A stretch of 37,099 bases of DNA from SLFT01 sp964493075 (GTDB lineage Bacteria > Hydrogenedentota > Hydrogenedentia > Hydrogenedentales > CAITNO01), in the NCBI GenBank assembly GCA_964493075.1, contig CAZBNU010000014.1, forward strand, positions 1-37,099, given 5' to 3'. Within the stretch, counting starts at the first letter, position 1; each line of letters opens with the position of its first letter. Made by a program: the position numbers and the translations under genes. The notes under the pieces were generated by a model. The model saw only the letters and a list, made by a program, of their open reading frames with translations, made no database searches and had not been told where the DNA came from. Shown piece by piece: positions 8,848 to 17,539 of this stretch.

Positions 8848-9597
8848 TCATAAACTGCTGTATTCCACAATGCCAGCATTATCTTTGCGCATCCAGCCGC
8901 GTTCACCGCCATAGGCGTACACGCGCATCCAGTCGCCCTCAATACGGTCCACCAGCACACGGTCTCCTTCATATAACAAAAATCTCGGAGAATCCATCTC
9001 ATTCATGCTGAAATAAACCGGTGCTTCCTCTGTAACCGTTACGGCAAGTTTCGGATCATCCAGTGCAGCGTAATCTGTAGCGACGGTCAACACAAAAAAC
9101 GCAAAGGCCAGAAGCGGTAGTGCACGACCTGCCCAGCGCAGCCGTGTGTTTTCGCGCCAGTGGCGAATAAGAAGTAACGCCAGCGTGCCCAAGAGGCACA
9201 AATGTGTCAAGACAAGGCTCTGCATGGGTGTAAAAGGATAATAATGAAGCCAGTCACCCTGATCCACCTGGCGCGGGTCTGGCGGCGGCAGTTTGCGTTT
9301 TGTCTTTTCCAGGGTAGTCTGCAGATTCTGTCGCGCCGGTTCAAACCGGGGGTCAGCGGCAAGCGCCGCCTCGTAATACAGGATTGCCTTTCCCGGTTTC
9401 CCGCTCTTGTTCCAGGCATTCCCCAGATTGAAGAAGAGGGCAGGGCTGTTTACTTCATAGTCGCTATTCAGGAGCATATATCCATTAATTGCTTCTTCAT
9501 AGTTTCCCTCATGGTAAGCGTCATTGGATTTTTGAAGCATTTCCAACCCTTCCTGAGGAAAGGAAAGTAGAGTAGCAGCAATAACTAAAAATGTCAT
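8848..9597 (-). CDS. BatE-like TPR/SH3 membrane protein
   Basis: A 249-aa protein. The N-terminal 18 residues are hydrophobic (signal or anchor). TPR repeats cover about 20-95 (KSNDAYHEGNYEEAINGY, then Ala-Leu-Phe-Phe-Asn-Leu-Gly-Asn-Ala-Trp). Two membrane helices lie near 125-145 and 158-175, and an SH3-like domain ends the protein (EGDRVLVDRIEGDWMRV, then GWMRKDNAG). This TPR-two helices-SH3 layout matches BatE-type proteins at the end of Bat operons. It probably acts as a periplasm-facing scaffold for the BatA/BatB complex. Its ATG overlaps the batD stop by 4 bases (ATGA). Confidence 0.75.
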   Translation of the reverse strand: MTFLVIAATLLSFPQEGLEMLQKSNDAYHEGNYEEAINGYMLLNSDYEVNSPALFFNLGNAWNKSGKPGKAILYYEAALAADPRFEPARQNLQTTLEKTKRKLPPPDPRQVDQGDWLHYYPFTPMQSLVLTHLCLLGTLALLLIRHWRENTRLRWAGRALPLLAFAFFVLTVATDYAALDDPKLAVTVTEEAPVYFSMNEMDSPRFLLYEGDRVLVDRIEGDWMRVYAYGGERGWMRKDNAGIVEYSSL

Positions 9598-11363
9598 TTC
9601 TTGCCCTCCTTCAGGACTTCATGCAAATCTTCAATCAGTTTTTGTGCATCAGTACATAGAACACCTATGGTTTCAGTTTCGGGATCATCCCCTGCATAGC
9701 GTGCGCGTTCACATTTTCTGAGCATTCGGGACACTGCACCTATTAATTCTTCTTGAGTGTTCCGTGATCGCAAAAGGGATTCAATCTCCGCTGAAGTAAG
9801 TCCGGCTTCATTGATGTCAAGCATATTTCCGATAAATGAGGCTATGGCACGATATAGCGACTGCGTTGGGTCATCGGATTTTTTGCTTTCCTCAAGCGTT
9901 TTCATGCAGTTTGCTTTTGCATAATATCGGCGTGAATAGCTTCGATCGTAAGAAAGTCGCCTTTTCTGTCGTAGAAAGATATGTATTGCTGCCAGTATAA
10001 ATGCAAATATCATGGGGCTCAACACCGTAAGAAAACCAAGATGTTTGTTAGTCCTGGATATTTGAACGGCAATGGCCTGCGGGTCGGTGATGATGGGCAG
10101 CATGTCGCCGTCAAAGACCTCTATTCTTCGGCGCTCCTCCTCTGCGGAACCGCCGACGGCAACAAAGTTGTTGCTGTCGGCAGACGGCGCTACAGTCACC
10201 TTCATCTCTTTGGAACGCTCGGTCTTGTAGTTTTTGAGTATGGGCGCAAAAAATGTAAATTCCACAGGCGGGATAACGTGACCGCCTGCTTCGAGGGGTG
10301 TCACCAAATACGCAAACAATTTGGTGATATTGCTGCTGTTTTCCTGTTGTCTGATTTCCACTTCGGCATCAGATACATGGGCCCAGGGCAGTTCGGGCAC
10401 AACAGGTGCACCAACGGCGTTGGGATTGCCCTCTCCAGAAATTGTTACGATAAGACGCACCGGCTTCCCCTGCACCAGATTCTTTTCAGAAAGGTGGGTA
10501 TTCATATTGAACTTGCCCACAGCCCCGCTGAAATCAGGGGGTTGCTGGGGCAGGGGCAGCGCTGTGATGGTAATAGGATCGGTAGTAAACATGCGTGCTG
10601 CCGTCTGGGGCCTGCGCCGATTGTCATACCAGCGCACCGCGCCCTGCCATTGCCAAGGCTCAATGGTGAGTTCGCCTGGCATGGCGGGATACAGCACCTG
10701 GGTGATCTCCATGATGCGGTAGGTGCGCCCCTGATGCTGTTCATTGGCGTTCAACCGCCATTGCTGCCCGGAATAGAAGCCTTCGGTTTGCGGCAGGGGC
10801 AGCGCCCGTGGTGATTCCACAGCGACGTAATACTCGTCGAGGGAAAAGATGCGCAGACGCAGCAGTACCGGTTCGCCCTGATATACCACGGTTTTATCGG
10901 CTACGGCGCGCACAAAGGCCAAATCATCCACAGTCAGTTCCGAAGCGGCATCAACTCCTTGAGAAACTACATTTACCTTATTGGTGACGGTAACGCTGAT
11001 GGGCTGAGTCAGGTACTCCCTTCCATCCACTGAAACGGGAATACGCGGTATGGTAAAGGTGCCTTCCTGGGCTATCGAAGCTGGATAACGCCAGGTACGG
11101 GATTGCACCACCGTCGTCCTTCCGCTAATGGTGCGTATGCTCGTGGAAGACTGCTGCGAAGGCGTGCCCACCAACTGAATTCCTGCGTCCCGCACCGCCT
11201 GCATGTCAGGCTCCTTCACGTCGCTGCCGCTGGCGTTGATGGTGATGGTGAAAATCTCATTGGCGGCAACACGCTGCGACGAGATATCCGCCGTCACCGG
11301 CCCCTGTGCAAAAGCGCCAGTAGCGATAAGCAGTAGCATCGGTATGTATACAGCATGGCGCAT
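9594..11363 (-). CDS. batD: BatD-family protein
   Basis: About 589 aa from the ATG at 11363. A signal peptide (MRHAVYIPMLLLIATGAFAQ) is followed by a long beta-rich extracytoplasmic region (about 20-430) with the typical BatD phrases VAANEIFTITINASG, FTIPRIPVSVDGREY and VYQGEPVLLRLRIFS. One transmembrane helix (about 440-465) precedes a C-terminal cytoplasmic region with an acidic, helical end. BatD proteins work with the vWA proteins BatA and BatB; the family name reflects an oxygen-tolerance role proposed in Bacteroides. A GTG two codons upstream (11369) is an alternative start closer to the AAGGAG. The chosen ATG forms a TAATG junction with the preceding gene. Confidence 0.85.
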   Translation of the reverse strand: MRHAVYIPMLLLIATGAFAQGPVTADISSQRVAANEIFTITINASGSDVKEPDMQAVRDAGIQLVGTPSQQSSTSIRTISGRTTVVQSRTWRYPASIAQEGTFTIPRIPVSVDGREYLTQPISVTVTNKVNVVSQGVDAASELTVDDLAFVRAVADKTVVYQGEPVLLRLRIFSLDEYYVAVESPRALPLPQTEGFYSGQQWRLNANEQHQGRTYRIMEITQVLYPAMPGELTIEPWQWQGAVRWYDNRRRPQTAARMFTTDPITITALPLPQQPPDFSGAVGKFNMNTHLSEKNLVQGKPVRLIVTISGEGNPNAVGAPVVPELPWAHVSDAEVEIRQQENSSNITKLFAYLVTPLEAGGHVIPPVEFTFFAPILKNYKTERSKEMKVTVAPSADSNNFVAVGGSAEEERRRIEVFDGDMLPIITDPQAIAVQISRTNKHLGFLTVLSPMIFAFILAAIHIFLRQKRRLSYDRSYSRRYYAKANCMKTLEESKKSDDPTQSLYRAIASFIGNMLDINEAGLTSAEIESLLRSRNTQEELIGAVSRMLRKCERARYAGDDPETETIGVLCTDAQKLIEDLHEVLKEGKK

Positions 11364-12271
11364 TACCACCAGTCTCCTTTGAAATCTATTCGGTCGCGCT
11401 GGTTGCGTTCCTCTTTTTGTTCCTGCTTATCCGTATCCTCCAGCGATTCCAGCAGGGCCTCAAGGTTTTCATGATTCTCCTGTTCGCCTTCCCCCGTTGT
11501 TTCCTCCGCCGGATTCATTTCCTGCTCTTCGGAGGATTCACCTTCCTCTTTCTTTTCCTGCTCCTGTTCCTGTTGTTGCTCCTCCTGTTCCTGCTGTTCC
11601 TGTTCCCCCTCGCTCTGTTCTTGTTGTTCTTCCGTATCCTGATTTTTCTGGTTCGGATCAGGGGGCATGCCGACGAGCAGTACCACCACCAGTTCGCCTC
11701 GGTTCAGCGGCATGCCACGAAACAGCAACGCCCCATTCTGCGCCGCAAGGGCCTGCGCATTCAAGGCATCCACATAGGTGCCGTCTTCCTGTAACATTTC
11801 AATACGCACATTAAGTTGAATCGCACCTTCTTCATCCTGGCCCAAGGGCACAACATTCACATTGTATTTGGCATTAACGGTGTAACGCGTTTCTTCTCCC
11901 CAAGGTACTTCTCCGTCCAGAATAGATACTGCTTCGTAAGAAGTAAAGGGCAGTTCGCTAAGTGCAGATACTATGGGTTTCAGCGTTTCATCCATATAGG
12001 GCTGTTCCGGCACCGCGCCATGCCCGTAGATGGCATACATACGTGCAATGGGATTGGGCGGTAAATCTGGCATCCCTTGTGGTGCGCCCATACCATGAGG
12101 AAGCGACATCATCTGTGGTGGCGGTGTTCCCTGTGGTGGGAGCGCAGTCTGTGGTACAGGTGCTGGCTGGGACTGGGGCGACGGCACGATATCCACCTGA
12201 GTATAAGGCGATTGCGCACCTGCCACAGAAACAGCAGTTAGGATGAGGATTACCACACTATTGAATCTCAT
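11363..12271 (-). CDS. Exported Pro/Gln/Glu-rich protein of the Bat operon
   Basis: A 302-aa protein with no close family that I recognise. It has a signal peptide (MRFNSVVILILTAVSVAGAQ), a Pro/Gln/Met-rich linker (25-70), a compact domain (about 75-205) ending in a hydrophobic ELVVVLLVGM strand, a low-complexity Glu/Gln/Lys tract (about 210-270) and a C-terminal tail ending in DRIDFKGDWW. BatC-type proteins often end in an acidic linker and a short aromatic K-D-W-like tail, so this gene may carry the tail half of a BatC function whose TPR half is the upstream gene. The low-complexity tract makes similarity searches unreliable. It overlaps the upstream stop by 4 bases and its own stop is coupled to batD. 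Confidence 0.6.
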   Translation of the reverse strand: MRFNSVVILILTAVSVAGAQSPYTQVDIVPSPQSQPAPVPQTALPPQGTPPPQMMSLPHGMGAPQGMPDLPPNPIARMYAIYGHGAVPEQPYMDETLKPIVSALSELPFTSYEAVSILDGEVPWGEETRYTVNAKYNVNVVPLGQDEEGAIQLNVRIEMLQEDGTYVDALNAQALAAQNGALLFRGMPLNRGELVVVLLVGMPPDPNQKNQDTEEQQEQSEGEQEQQEQEEQQQEQEQEKKEEGESSEEQEMNPAEETTGEGEQENHENLEALLESLEDTDKQEQKEERNQRDRIDFKGDWW

Positions 12272-13106
12272 GGCTGTCCTCCTGTTTTTTCAGGAAGCAC
12301 CAGTATGGCGGTGTTATCCTCCGACTTGGCCTCAGCACCGGGAATGCTGGTGTTTACCTGACCGAAAAGCGACATGACCGCAGGCGGTTCTTCTTCCGGC
12401 GGTTGCTGGTCTTGCTGCTCCTGTTCGGGCGGTGGATTCTGTAACAATTGCTTTAACTGGAAGCGCGCATGTTCAAGATTGGCGTGCATTCCTTCGTGTT
12501 CGGGATACTGCTCCAATCCGGATTCATAGGCTTCCACAGCACGGCGCAATGCCGCCACAGCATCTGCATACTGCTGTGCAGTGTCTATCGTGGCGGCCTC
12601 ACGCAGGGTACAATTCGCACGNNNNNNNNNNNNNNNNNNNNNNNNNNNNNNNNNNNNNNNNNNNNNNNNNNNNNNNNNNNNNNNNNNNNNNNNNNNNNNN
12701 NNNNNNNNNNNNNNNNNNNNNCATACTGCTGTGCAGTGTCTATCGTGGCGGCCTCACGCAGGGTACAATTCGCACGGTTATACATTGCCTCCCGTGCGAT
12801 GCCTGTATTCTCGTTGTGTATCAGCGCGTCAAAAGCAGTACGTGATTCCTGATATGCTTTTTTCGCTTCTTCCACCCGGCCCGCAGTTGTCGCATCTTCC
12901 GCCAGCATGAACCAGGCGCAACCGATACCGACCCGCACTTCCGGTGATTCGGGGTAGTCCACCTGCAATTCCTTCAACGTATCCAGCGCCTCCTGTGCCG
13001 CGCCCTGTTCCATCAGATGCTGTGCGTCGCGAATCGTGTCCACCGGTGCTGCATACGCTACAGTCCCAGTTATAAGGCAACTGAAGAACAGGATGAAGAA
13101 CAACAT
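12268..13106 (-). CDS. BatC-like exported TPR protein, interrupted by an artefactual gap
   Basis: The coding sequence is split by 100 Ns at 12622-12721. The 55 bases on each side of the gap (12567-12621 and 12722-12776) are identical, and collapsing one copy plus the Ns gives a continuous 227-aa frame. That protein has a signal peptide (MLFFILFFSCLITGTVAYA), TPR repeats over about 20-155 (QHLMEQGAAQEALDTLKEL; NRANCTLREAATIDTAQQYA; AVEAYESGLEQYPEHEGMHA), then a Pro/Glu/Gln linker and a short C-terminal segment. This is a BatC-type adaptor for the vWA proteins. The ATG at 13106 is chosen because it starts the signal peptide; its ribosome-binding site is weak. The frame stays open upstream, but that part is translated palindromic repeat. 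It overlaps the next gene by 4 bases. Confidence 0.75.
12567..12776. other. Scaffold gap flanked by identical 55-bp ends (assembly artefact)
   Basis: 100 Ns (12622-12721) are bordered by two identical 55-bp copies, 12567-12621 and 12722-12776. An exact terminal overlap of 55 suggests that two contigs sharing one k-mer (k = 55) were scaffolded instead of merged. Removing 155 bases keeps the TPR gene in frame, so the real locus almost certainly has no gap and no repeat here. Confidence 0.9.
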
Positions 13107-13597
13107 GTAATAGCAGCGCCCAAGATGAAACCTTGCCGTTTTCCAGCCATTACGTTGATGGTTATGTGAAGTCAGGAGGTGAATATGTGCGGCAAGAATC
13201 CCAACGGGATTCCATATCACAGCCCAGGGTTGCGGTACGCCGCTACCCTGGGTGGTAGCACCCACACCCCCATATTTTACCCCGAAGGGGTTACGTCCCG
13301 TCTTGGACGCAACCCCGTTGGGGTAGAGGGGAGACTGGCCGTTCTCTCCCAGGGTAGCGGGGTACCGCAACCCTGGGCTGTGGTATGTATCCCTTTCAGG
13401 GAATTTATTGGAAACGCTAAACATCCTTGGCACTCCTCCCGGCATACGACATATTGCATGTGGTTGATGACAAGAGAAAAAAACAGGACGATTTATATGC
13501 AATACAATTCCTATCACGATCAACGTAGAAGAGGCATCCTTGCATCTTTGTCTTAACACGGCAAGATGTCCCGTCTATATTTTTATGTTGATAATAT
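13107..13597. other. 491-bp non-coding interval inside the Bat gene train
   Basis: No gene is supported here. About 200 bp (13198-13403) are a nested palindromic repeat described separately. The remaining bases next to batB (13405-13597) are AT-rich and show no clear promoter or terminator. The open frames crossing the interval are translations of the repeat. Confidence 0.7.
13198..13403. repeat. ~200-bp nested palindromic (REP-like) element
   Basis: Two 39-bp arms, 13214-13252 and 13348-13386, are inverted copies with only two mismatches. Each arm is itself a hairpin (CCCAGGGT ... ACCCTGGG with an inner GCGG-TACG-CCGC). Small hairpins flank the outside (ATCCC-aac-GGGAT at 13198-13210, TCCC-tttca-GGGA at 13390-13402) and the centre holds CCCCGAAGGGG and AACCCCGTTGGGG. 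It can fold as a cruciform or two adjacent hairpins. This looks like a mobile, REP/MITE-type intergenic repeat. From memory, similar translated repeats (PGLRYATTLG-like) turn up as spurious ORFs in several bacterial phyla. Confidence 0.8.
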
Positions 13598-14677
13598 CTA
13601 AACATGAGTGGCGCCCTCCTCAAGCTTCAGGCGGCGACGGCGCAGCCACGGCAGCAGCGCCAGCCACGCACCTTCTGCCGCAAAGCACAGCCACGCCGCC
13701 ATAAGCGGCCAGCGGTATCGGTTGATAAGCCGATACCGGACGGTGTCTTCACTGGAGCGGCTGCGGATGTGTTCCAGTTCCTGGTGGATGAAGTCCACAT
13801 CGGCGTTGTCGGGCGTGATGCGCACATAGGCGCCGTTGCCCGCAAGAGCAACTTTGGATAGATTCTCTTCATCCAATTTTGATATATGGGCAAGATTTTC
13901 GTCAGCGATGCGAACATACTTGCGCATCCATGCGGGGAACGTGACGACAGCGCCATTGGGGTCGCCGATGCCGATGGTGAATATGGTGGCGTAGTTGCCG
14001 ATTTCTTCGGCGGCTTTCAAGGCTTCACCGGAAGTCTGCTCGCCGTCGGAAATCAACACCACCGCCCGGTTGTTACTCGCATCATTACCGAAATACTCGG
14101 CGTCCTGCTGGAACACCTCCAGCGCCTGTTGTAAAGCGCCTTCAAGGTCAGAACCTTCCACACTAAGCGTGTCTGTGTTGACCGCGTCCATGATGGTGCG
14201 GAAGTAGCCGTGGTCGAGCGTTAGCGGGCACATCATGACCGCTTCGCCGGTAAACACCACCAGCCCAAATCGGTCCGCAGGGCATTTTTTCAGCAGGGAT
14301 TCAATCTTCTGGCGGGCACGCTCCAATCTTGAAGGCGGCGGATTTTCCGCATTCATGCTCAGGGAAATGTCCAATACCACCAGGATGTCGCGGCTGGTAC
14401 GGGTGACGGGCGCCCAGGCGTTGCCCCAATGGGGTTGCACCATCGCCAGCAACAGGAACAGCGTTCCCGCAAGAGTGAGCCAAACCAGCCAGCGGCGTGC
14501 GCGCACATCATAGGCGGGCAGCAGCCGTTGTGCAAGACCTGCTTCCACGAAACGGTCCAGCCTCCTTGTGTGGTACTGTTCCAGGCTGCGCAGGGCAAAA
14601 AACATCAGCGCCATGACCGCCACACCAAGGGCGACCCATAACGGGGTTTGTGCTATGGGGAAAGCAAAGTGCATCAT
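13598..14677 (-). CDS. batB: BatB-like vWA-domain membrane protein
   Basis: A 359-aa protein. Two N-terminal membrane helices (about 8-28 and 62-82) are followed by a von Willebrand A domain (about 95-300) with the metal-ion site motif DISLSM (D-x-S-x-S), a later conserved Thr in FTGEA and ISDGEQTSGEA. A final hydrophobic helix (WPLMAAWLCFAAEGAWLALL) ends near residue 345. It should pair with BatA in the inner membrane with the vWA domain accessible for protein interactions, downstream of the MoxR chaperone. It overlaps batA by 4 bases (ATGA). Confidence 0.88.
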   Translation of the reverse strand: MMHFAFPIAQTPLWVALGVAVMALMFFALRSLEQYHTRRLDRFVEAGLAQRLLPAYDVRARRWLVWLTLAGTLFLLLAMVQPHWGNAWAPVTRTSRDILVVLDISLSMNAENPPPSRLERARQKIESLLKKCPADRFGLVVFTGEAVMMCPLTLDHGYFRTIMDAVNTDTLSVEGSDLEGALQQALEVFQQDAEYFGNDASNNRAVVLISDGEQTSGEALKAAEEIGNYATIFTIGIGDPNGAVVTFPAWMRKYVRIADENLAHISKLDEENLSKVALAGNGAYVRITPDNADVDFIHQELEHIRSRSSEDTVRYRLINRYRWPLMAAWLCFAAEGAWLALLPWLRRRRLKLEEGATHV

Positions 14678-15708
14678 GGGATCACCTCGAACCAGAGCCG
14701 CCGTGAGAATACCGAGGCCAACAGCGCAAGCATCCCCGCTATCATATAGGGCATGAACTCTTCCTGGGCTTCATAATAATCGCCCACGTCTATTTCCGTG
14801 ACTTCCAACGCACCAATCTCGTCATAGGCCCGCATCAAAGATTCTGTGTCCGTGGCAAGATAAAATCTGCCACCGGTAATATCCGCCACTTCCGTCAAGG
14901 CTTTTTCGTCAATGGCTTCGGTGCGGACAGGGAAAAAGCCCCGGCGCACAGTAACCTCTTCCGTAGAGCCAGCGCCGATGGTATACACACGGATGCCGTA
15001 TTCTTTTGCCAGTCGTGCCGCTGTTACCGGATCGAGTTCGCCGCGGTTGTTCACGCCGTCAGAGAGCAGCACCACCACTTTCGATTTTGCTTCAGACTTG
15101 CTCAGGCGACGCACAGCAAGGCCCAGTGCTGAACCGATGGCGGTGCCCTGTTTGCGTTCTGCGGCGATGCGCGTGTTGTCCAGTTCGCGCTCCAGAATAT
15201 CGTAGTCCAGTGTCAGCGGGCACTGCGTCCAGGCAAGCCCGGAAAATACCACCAGTCCCACGCGGTCAAGGCCAAATCGGGTATCTCTGCTTTCGCGGCG
15301 GTTGTTGATAAACTTACGCGCCGCTTCACGCGCCACATGGAGCCGATCGTGGGGCTTGCCATCAATGAGAAAATCCTGCTGCTCCATGCTGCCGGACACG
15401 TCAAGGCACAGCATAATATCAATAACGCCTGCACGATCCTTGCGGATGTGGTAGCCGCGCAACGGCCCTGCCAGTGCTATCAGCAATAGGATTAACCCAA
15501 GCGCACGCAATGCGGCGGGGATGCGGCGCGTAATATTCAATCGGTTTCCGCGCAGCCGCGCCAGCAGTTCGCCCGTGGAAATCTGCACTGCGCCCGGCGC
15601 AAGGCCAAGCGCTTCCGCGGCAAACAGCGCCGCAACGATAATGCCCAGCCAGAGCATGACTGGATACGCCAGTCCGTCGTAATCAAATATGCTCAAGAAC
15701 CTGCTCAT
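14674..15708 (-). CDS. batA: BatA-like vWA-domain membrane protein
   Basis: A 344-aa protein with an N-terminal membrane helix (AYPVMLWLGIIVAALFAAEA), a second helix near 65-80 (RALGLILLLIALAGPLRGY, the usual BatA segment just before the vWA fold), and a vWA domain with intact MIDAS motif DVSGSM plus LLSDGVNNRGELDP. A C-terminal helix (FMPYMIAGMLALLASVFSRR) anchors it. It probably forms the core of the MoxR/Bat complex with BatB. It overlaps neighbours by 4 bases on both sides, so translation is tightly coupled. Confidence 0.88.
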   Translation of the reverse strand: MSRFLSIFDYDGLAYPVMLWLGIIVAALFAAEALGLAPGAVQISTGELLARLRGNRLNITRRIPAALRALGLILLLIALAGPLRGYHIRKDRAGVIDIMLCLDVSGSMEQQDFLIDGKPHDRLHVAREAARKFINNRRESRDTRFGLDRVGLVVFSGLAWTQCPLTLDYDILERELDNTRIAAERKQGTAIGSALGLAVRRLSKSEAKSKVVVLLSDGVNNRGELDPVTAARLAKEYGIRVYTIGAGSTEEVTVRRGFFPVRTEAIDEKALTEVADITGGRFYLATDTESLMRAYDEIGALEVTEIDVGDYYEAQEEFMPYMIAGMLALLASVFSRRLWFEVIP

Positions 15709-16649
15709 GCCGCCTCCTCCAGATCGGCGTCTGCGGCATCGGTAGGCATGGTGTCCTTAATGAAGTGCCTCACCTGTTTGAAGTGGGTGGTCATGTCCTC
15801 CACTCCCGGCTGGAGTCGCGCAAACTTCACGCGGTCGCACTGGCGCAGGAATTCGGCCAGAAAAGACTGTTGTTCTTCGGTGTAAACGCCGGACTGTGTC
15901 GCCATATCCAGAAATTCCTGGGTGGTCTGTTCCGGGGCGCGGATATTGAATCGGTCTTCGATGTAATACCGCAGGATTGCGGACAGGTCAACATAATAGG
16001 CATCAATCTTCCCGCTACCCGGCAGGTTGCGCCGGTCCAGTTCGCGCAGGCGGTTCAATGCAACATCCCACGGAGGTAATACGATTTCAGGCACTTCTTT
16101 CCGGCGGGTCAGGTAACGATATGCCAGGAATGCGCTGATAAGGATCAGGATACCAGCCAAAAGCGCAATAATCCACAGGTTTAAGGAGAAGCGCTGCGGC
16201 GGCAATATCGCATCCGGCGAGGCAATGCCGGCGAAGGTTGCCGCCGCTTCGGCTTCGGAGGACGTCAGTTCGCGTGCATGGAACGCCGCACGCGGCACGG
16301 CAAGGGTTCCTTCTTCCTCGCCGTTCTTATAGATAACGGAAAGCGCAGGTATGACATACTTTCCGGGGAATACAGGATCAATAACATAGCGTTGAATAAT
16401 GCGCGTTTTACTGTCTTCGAGGGGGATGGTCTCCACAGCAGCTCTGCGTACTTCCACCTGCTTGTCGTCGGTCGGAATATCAGGAAATTGACATTCCAGG
16501 AATCCATCGCCTTCGACGATTAGCGAATAGGTAAACGCATGGTGAAAGGGCGCTTCCGGGGGCGTAAGCGAAACGTCGAGTACCGGCGCCGCCTGTATGC
16601 CCGAAGCCACTGCCGCAATCAGGGCTATGGTGAACCATGCCCGTGTCAT
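15705..16649 (-). CDS. BatD-like/DUF4381-like membrane protein
   Basis: A 314-aa protein with a signal peptide (MTRAWFTIALIAAVASGIQA), an extracytoplasmic beta domain (about 22-150, with PVFPGKYVIPALSVIYKNGE), one transmembrane helix (about 178-200) and a cytoplasmic helical domain with RYYIEDRFNIRAPEQTTQEF and a following Leu-Arg-Gln-Cys-Asp-Arg-Val-Lys-Phe-Ala segment. This C-terminal pattern is common in membrane proteins encoded between DUF58 and BatA genes. It probably joins the periplasmic and cytoplasmic sides of the MoxR/Bat assembly. It overlaps the DUF58 stop and the batA start by 4 bases each. Confidence 0.75.
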   Translation of the reverse strand: MTRAWFTIALIAAVASGIQAAPVLDVSLTPPEAPFHHAFTYSLIVEGDGFLECQFPDIPTDDKQVEVRRAAVETIPLEDSKTRIIQRYVIDPVFPGKYVIPALSVIYKNGEEEGTLAVPRAAFHARELTSSEAEAAATFAGIASPDAILPPQRFSLNLWIIALLAGILILISAFLAYRYLTRRKEVPEIVLPPWDVALNRLRELDRRNLPGSGKIDAYYVDLSAILRYYIEDRFNIRAPEQTTQEFLDMATQSGVYTEEQQSFLAEFLRQCDRVKFARLQPGVEDMTTHFKQVRHFIKDTMPTDAADADLEEAA

Positions 16650-17539
16650 GCAATGGCCCTCCCGGAACGGCGGCGTTCCCGCATCTTGAAGAAGCGGTAA
16701 ATTTCTTCCACATAGGATGTATCCGTGGAGGTGTGCATGGTGTCCACACGGTTGCGTCGCAGGATTTCGTCCCGCTTCTGCAACATGGCACGGGTTTCTT
16801 TTTCGTAGGCGTCGCGCACACGGGCATCGCCTGTGTTGACCAGGGTTTCCCGGCCCGTCTCCGCATCGCGCACGGCAACCAATCCCACGTTCGGCAGGGT
16901 ATGTTCGCGCGGATCGGTAACGGTGACAGCGACCACATCGTGACGGCGGTTGGCGACGCGCAGCGCTGTTTCGTAGTTGTCCGCCATAAAATCAGATACC
17001 AGGAACACCACCGCCTTGCGCCGGATGACATTGTTCAGATAGTGCAGCGCCTTGGGGATGTCCGTACCCCTGCCTTTGGGTTCAAAATACAAAACCTCAC
17101 GGATAACGCGCAATACGTGCTTGCTGCCTTTTTGGGGCGGCACATACAATTCGATATCGTCGGTGAATACAATTAGCCCCACCTTGTCGTTGTTTTTGAT
17201 GGCGGAAAAGGCGAGCACGGCGCACAGTTCCGCAGCAAGTTCGTTCTTGAAACGGGATACACTGCCGAACCTGCCCGATCCGCTCATGTCCACCATCAGC
17301 ATCACCGTCAGTTCGCGTTCTTCCGCCATGACCTTCACATGGGGTTCGCCCGTTCTGGCGGTAACGTTCCAGTCAATGCTGCGGATATCGTCGCCGGGCA
17401 CATACTCGCGCACTTCGCGGAACTCCATACCCTGGCCCTTGAACACGCTTTCATACTGGCCGGACAGGATTTCGTTTACCATGCGCCGTGTGCGAATGTG
17501 TATCCGTCGTATCTGTTGCATGACCTCCTGGGGGATCAT
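16646..17539 (-). CDS. DUF58 family protein (vWA-like partner of MoxR)
   Basis: About 297 aa from the ATG at 17539, which has AGGAG 9 bases upstream; a TTG nine codons earlier is a poorer start. The DUF58 signature is clear: QGMEFREVREYVPGDDIRSI followed by DWNVTARTGEPHVK, then a vWA-like fold with DMSGSGRFG and FLVSDFMAD. It has no membrane segment and is likely cytoplasmic. DUF58 proteins are regular partners of MoxR AAA+ ATPases. It is separated from the upstream moxR gene by a 357-bp repeat-bearing interval and overlaps the next gene by 4 bases. Confidence 0.88.
   Translation of the reverse strand: MIPQEVMQQIRRIHIRTRRMVNEILSGQYESVFKGQGMEFREVREYVPGDDIRSIDWNVTARTGEPHVKVMAEERELTVMLMVDMSGSGRFGSVSRFKNELAAELCAVLAFSAIKNNDKVGLIVFTDDIELYVPPQKGSKHVLRVIREVLYFEPKGRGTDIPKALHYLNNVIRRKAVVFLVSDFMADNYETALRVANRRHDVVAVTVTDPREHTLPNVGLVAVRDAETGRETLVNTGDARVRDAYEKETRAMLQKRDEILRRNRVDTMHTSTDTSYVEEIYRFFKMRERRRSGRAIA

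Noticed and set aside
12567..12776. A biological 55-bp direct repeat
   Set aside because: It flanks a 100-N gap exactly and its removal restores a gene frame, so it is an assembly overlap.
13179..13556. Open frames over the palindromic repeat between batB and the batC-like gene
   Set aside because: Both strands are open because the DNA is an inverted repeat; the translations are mirror copies of the repeat with no start signal or domain.
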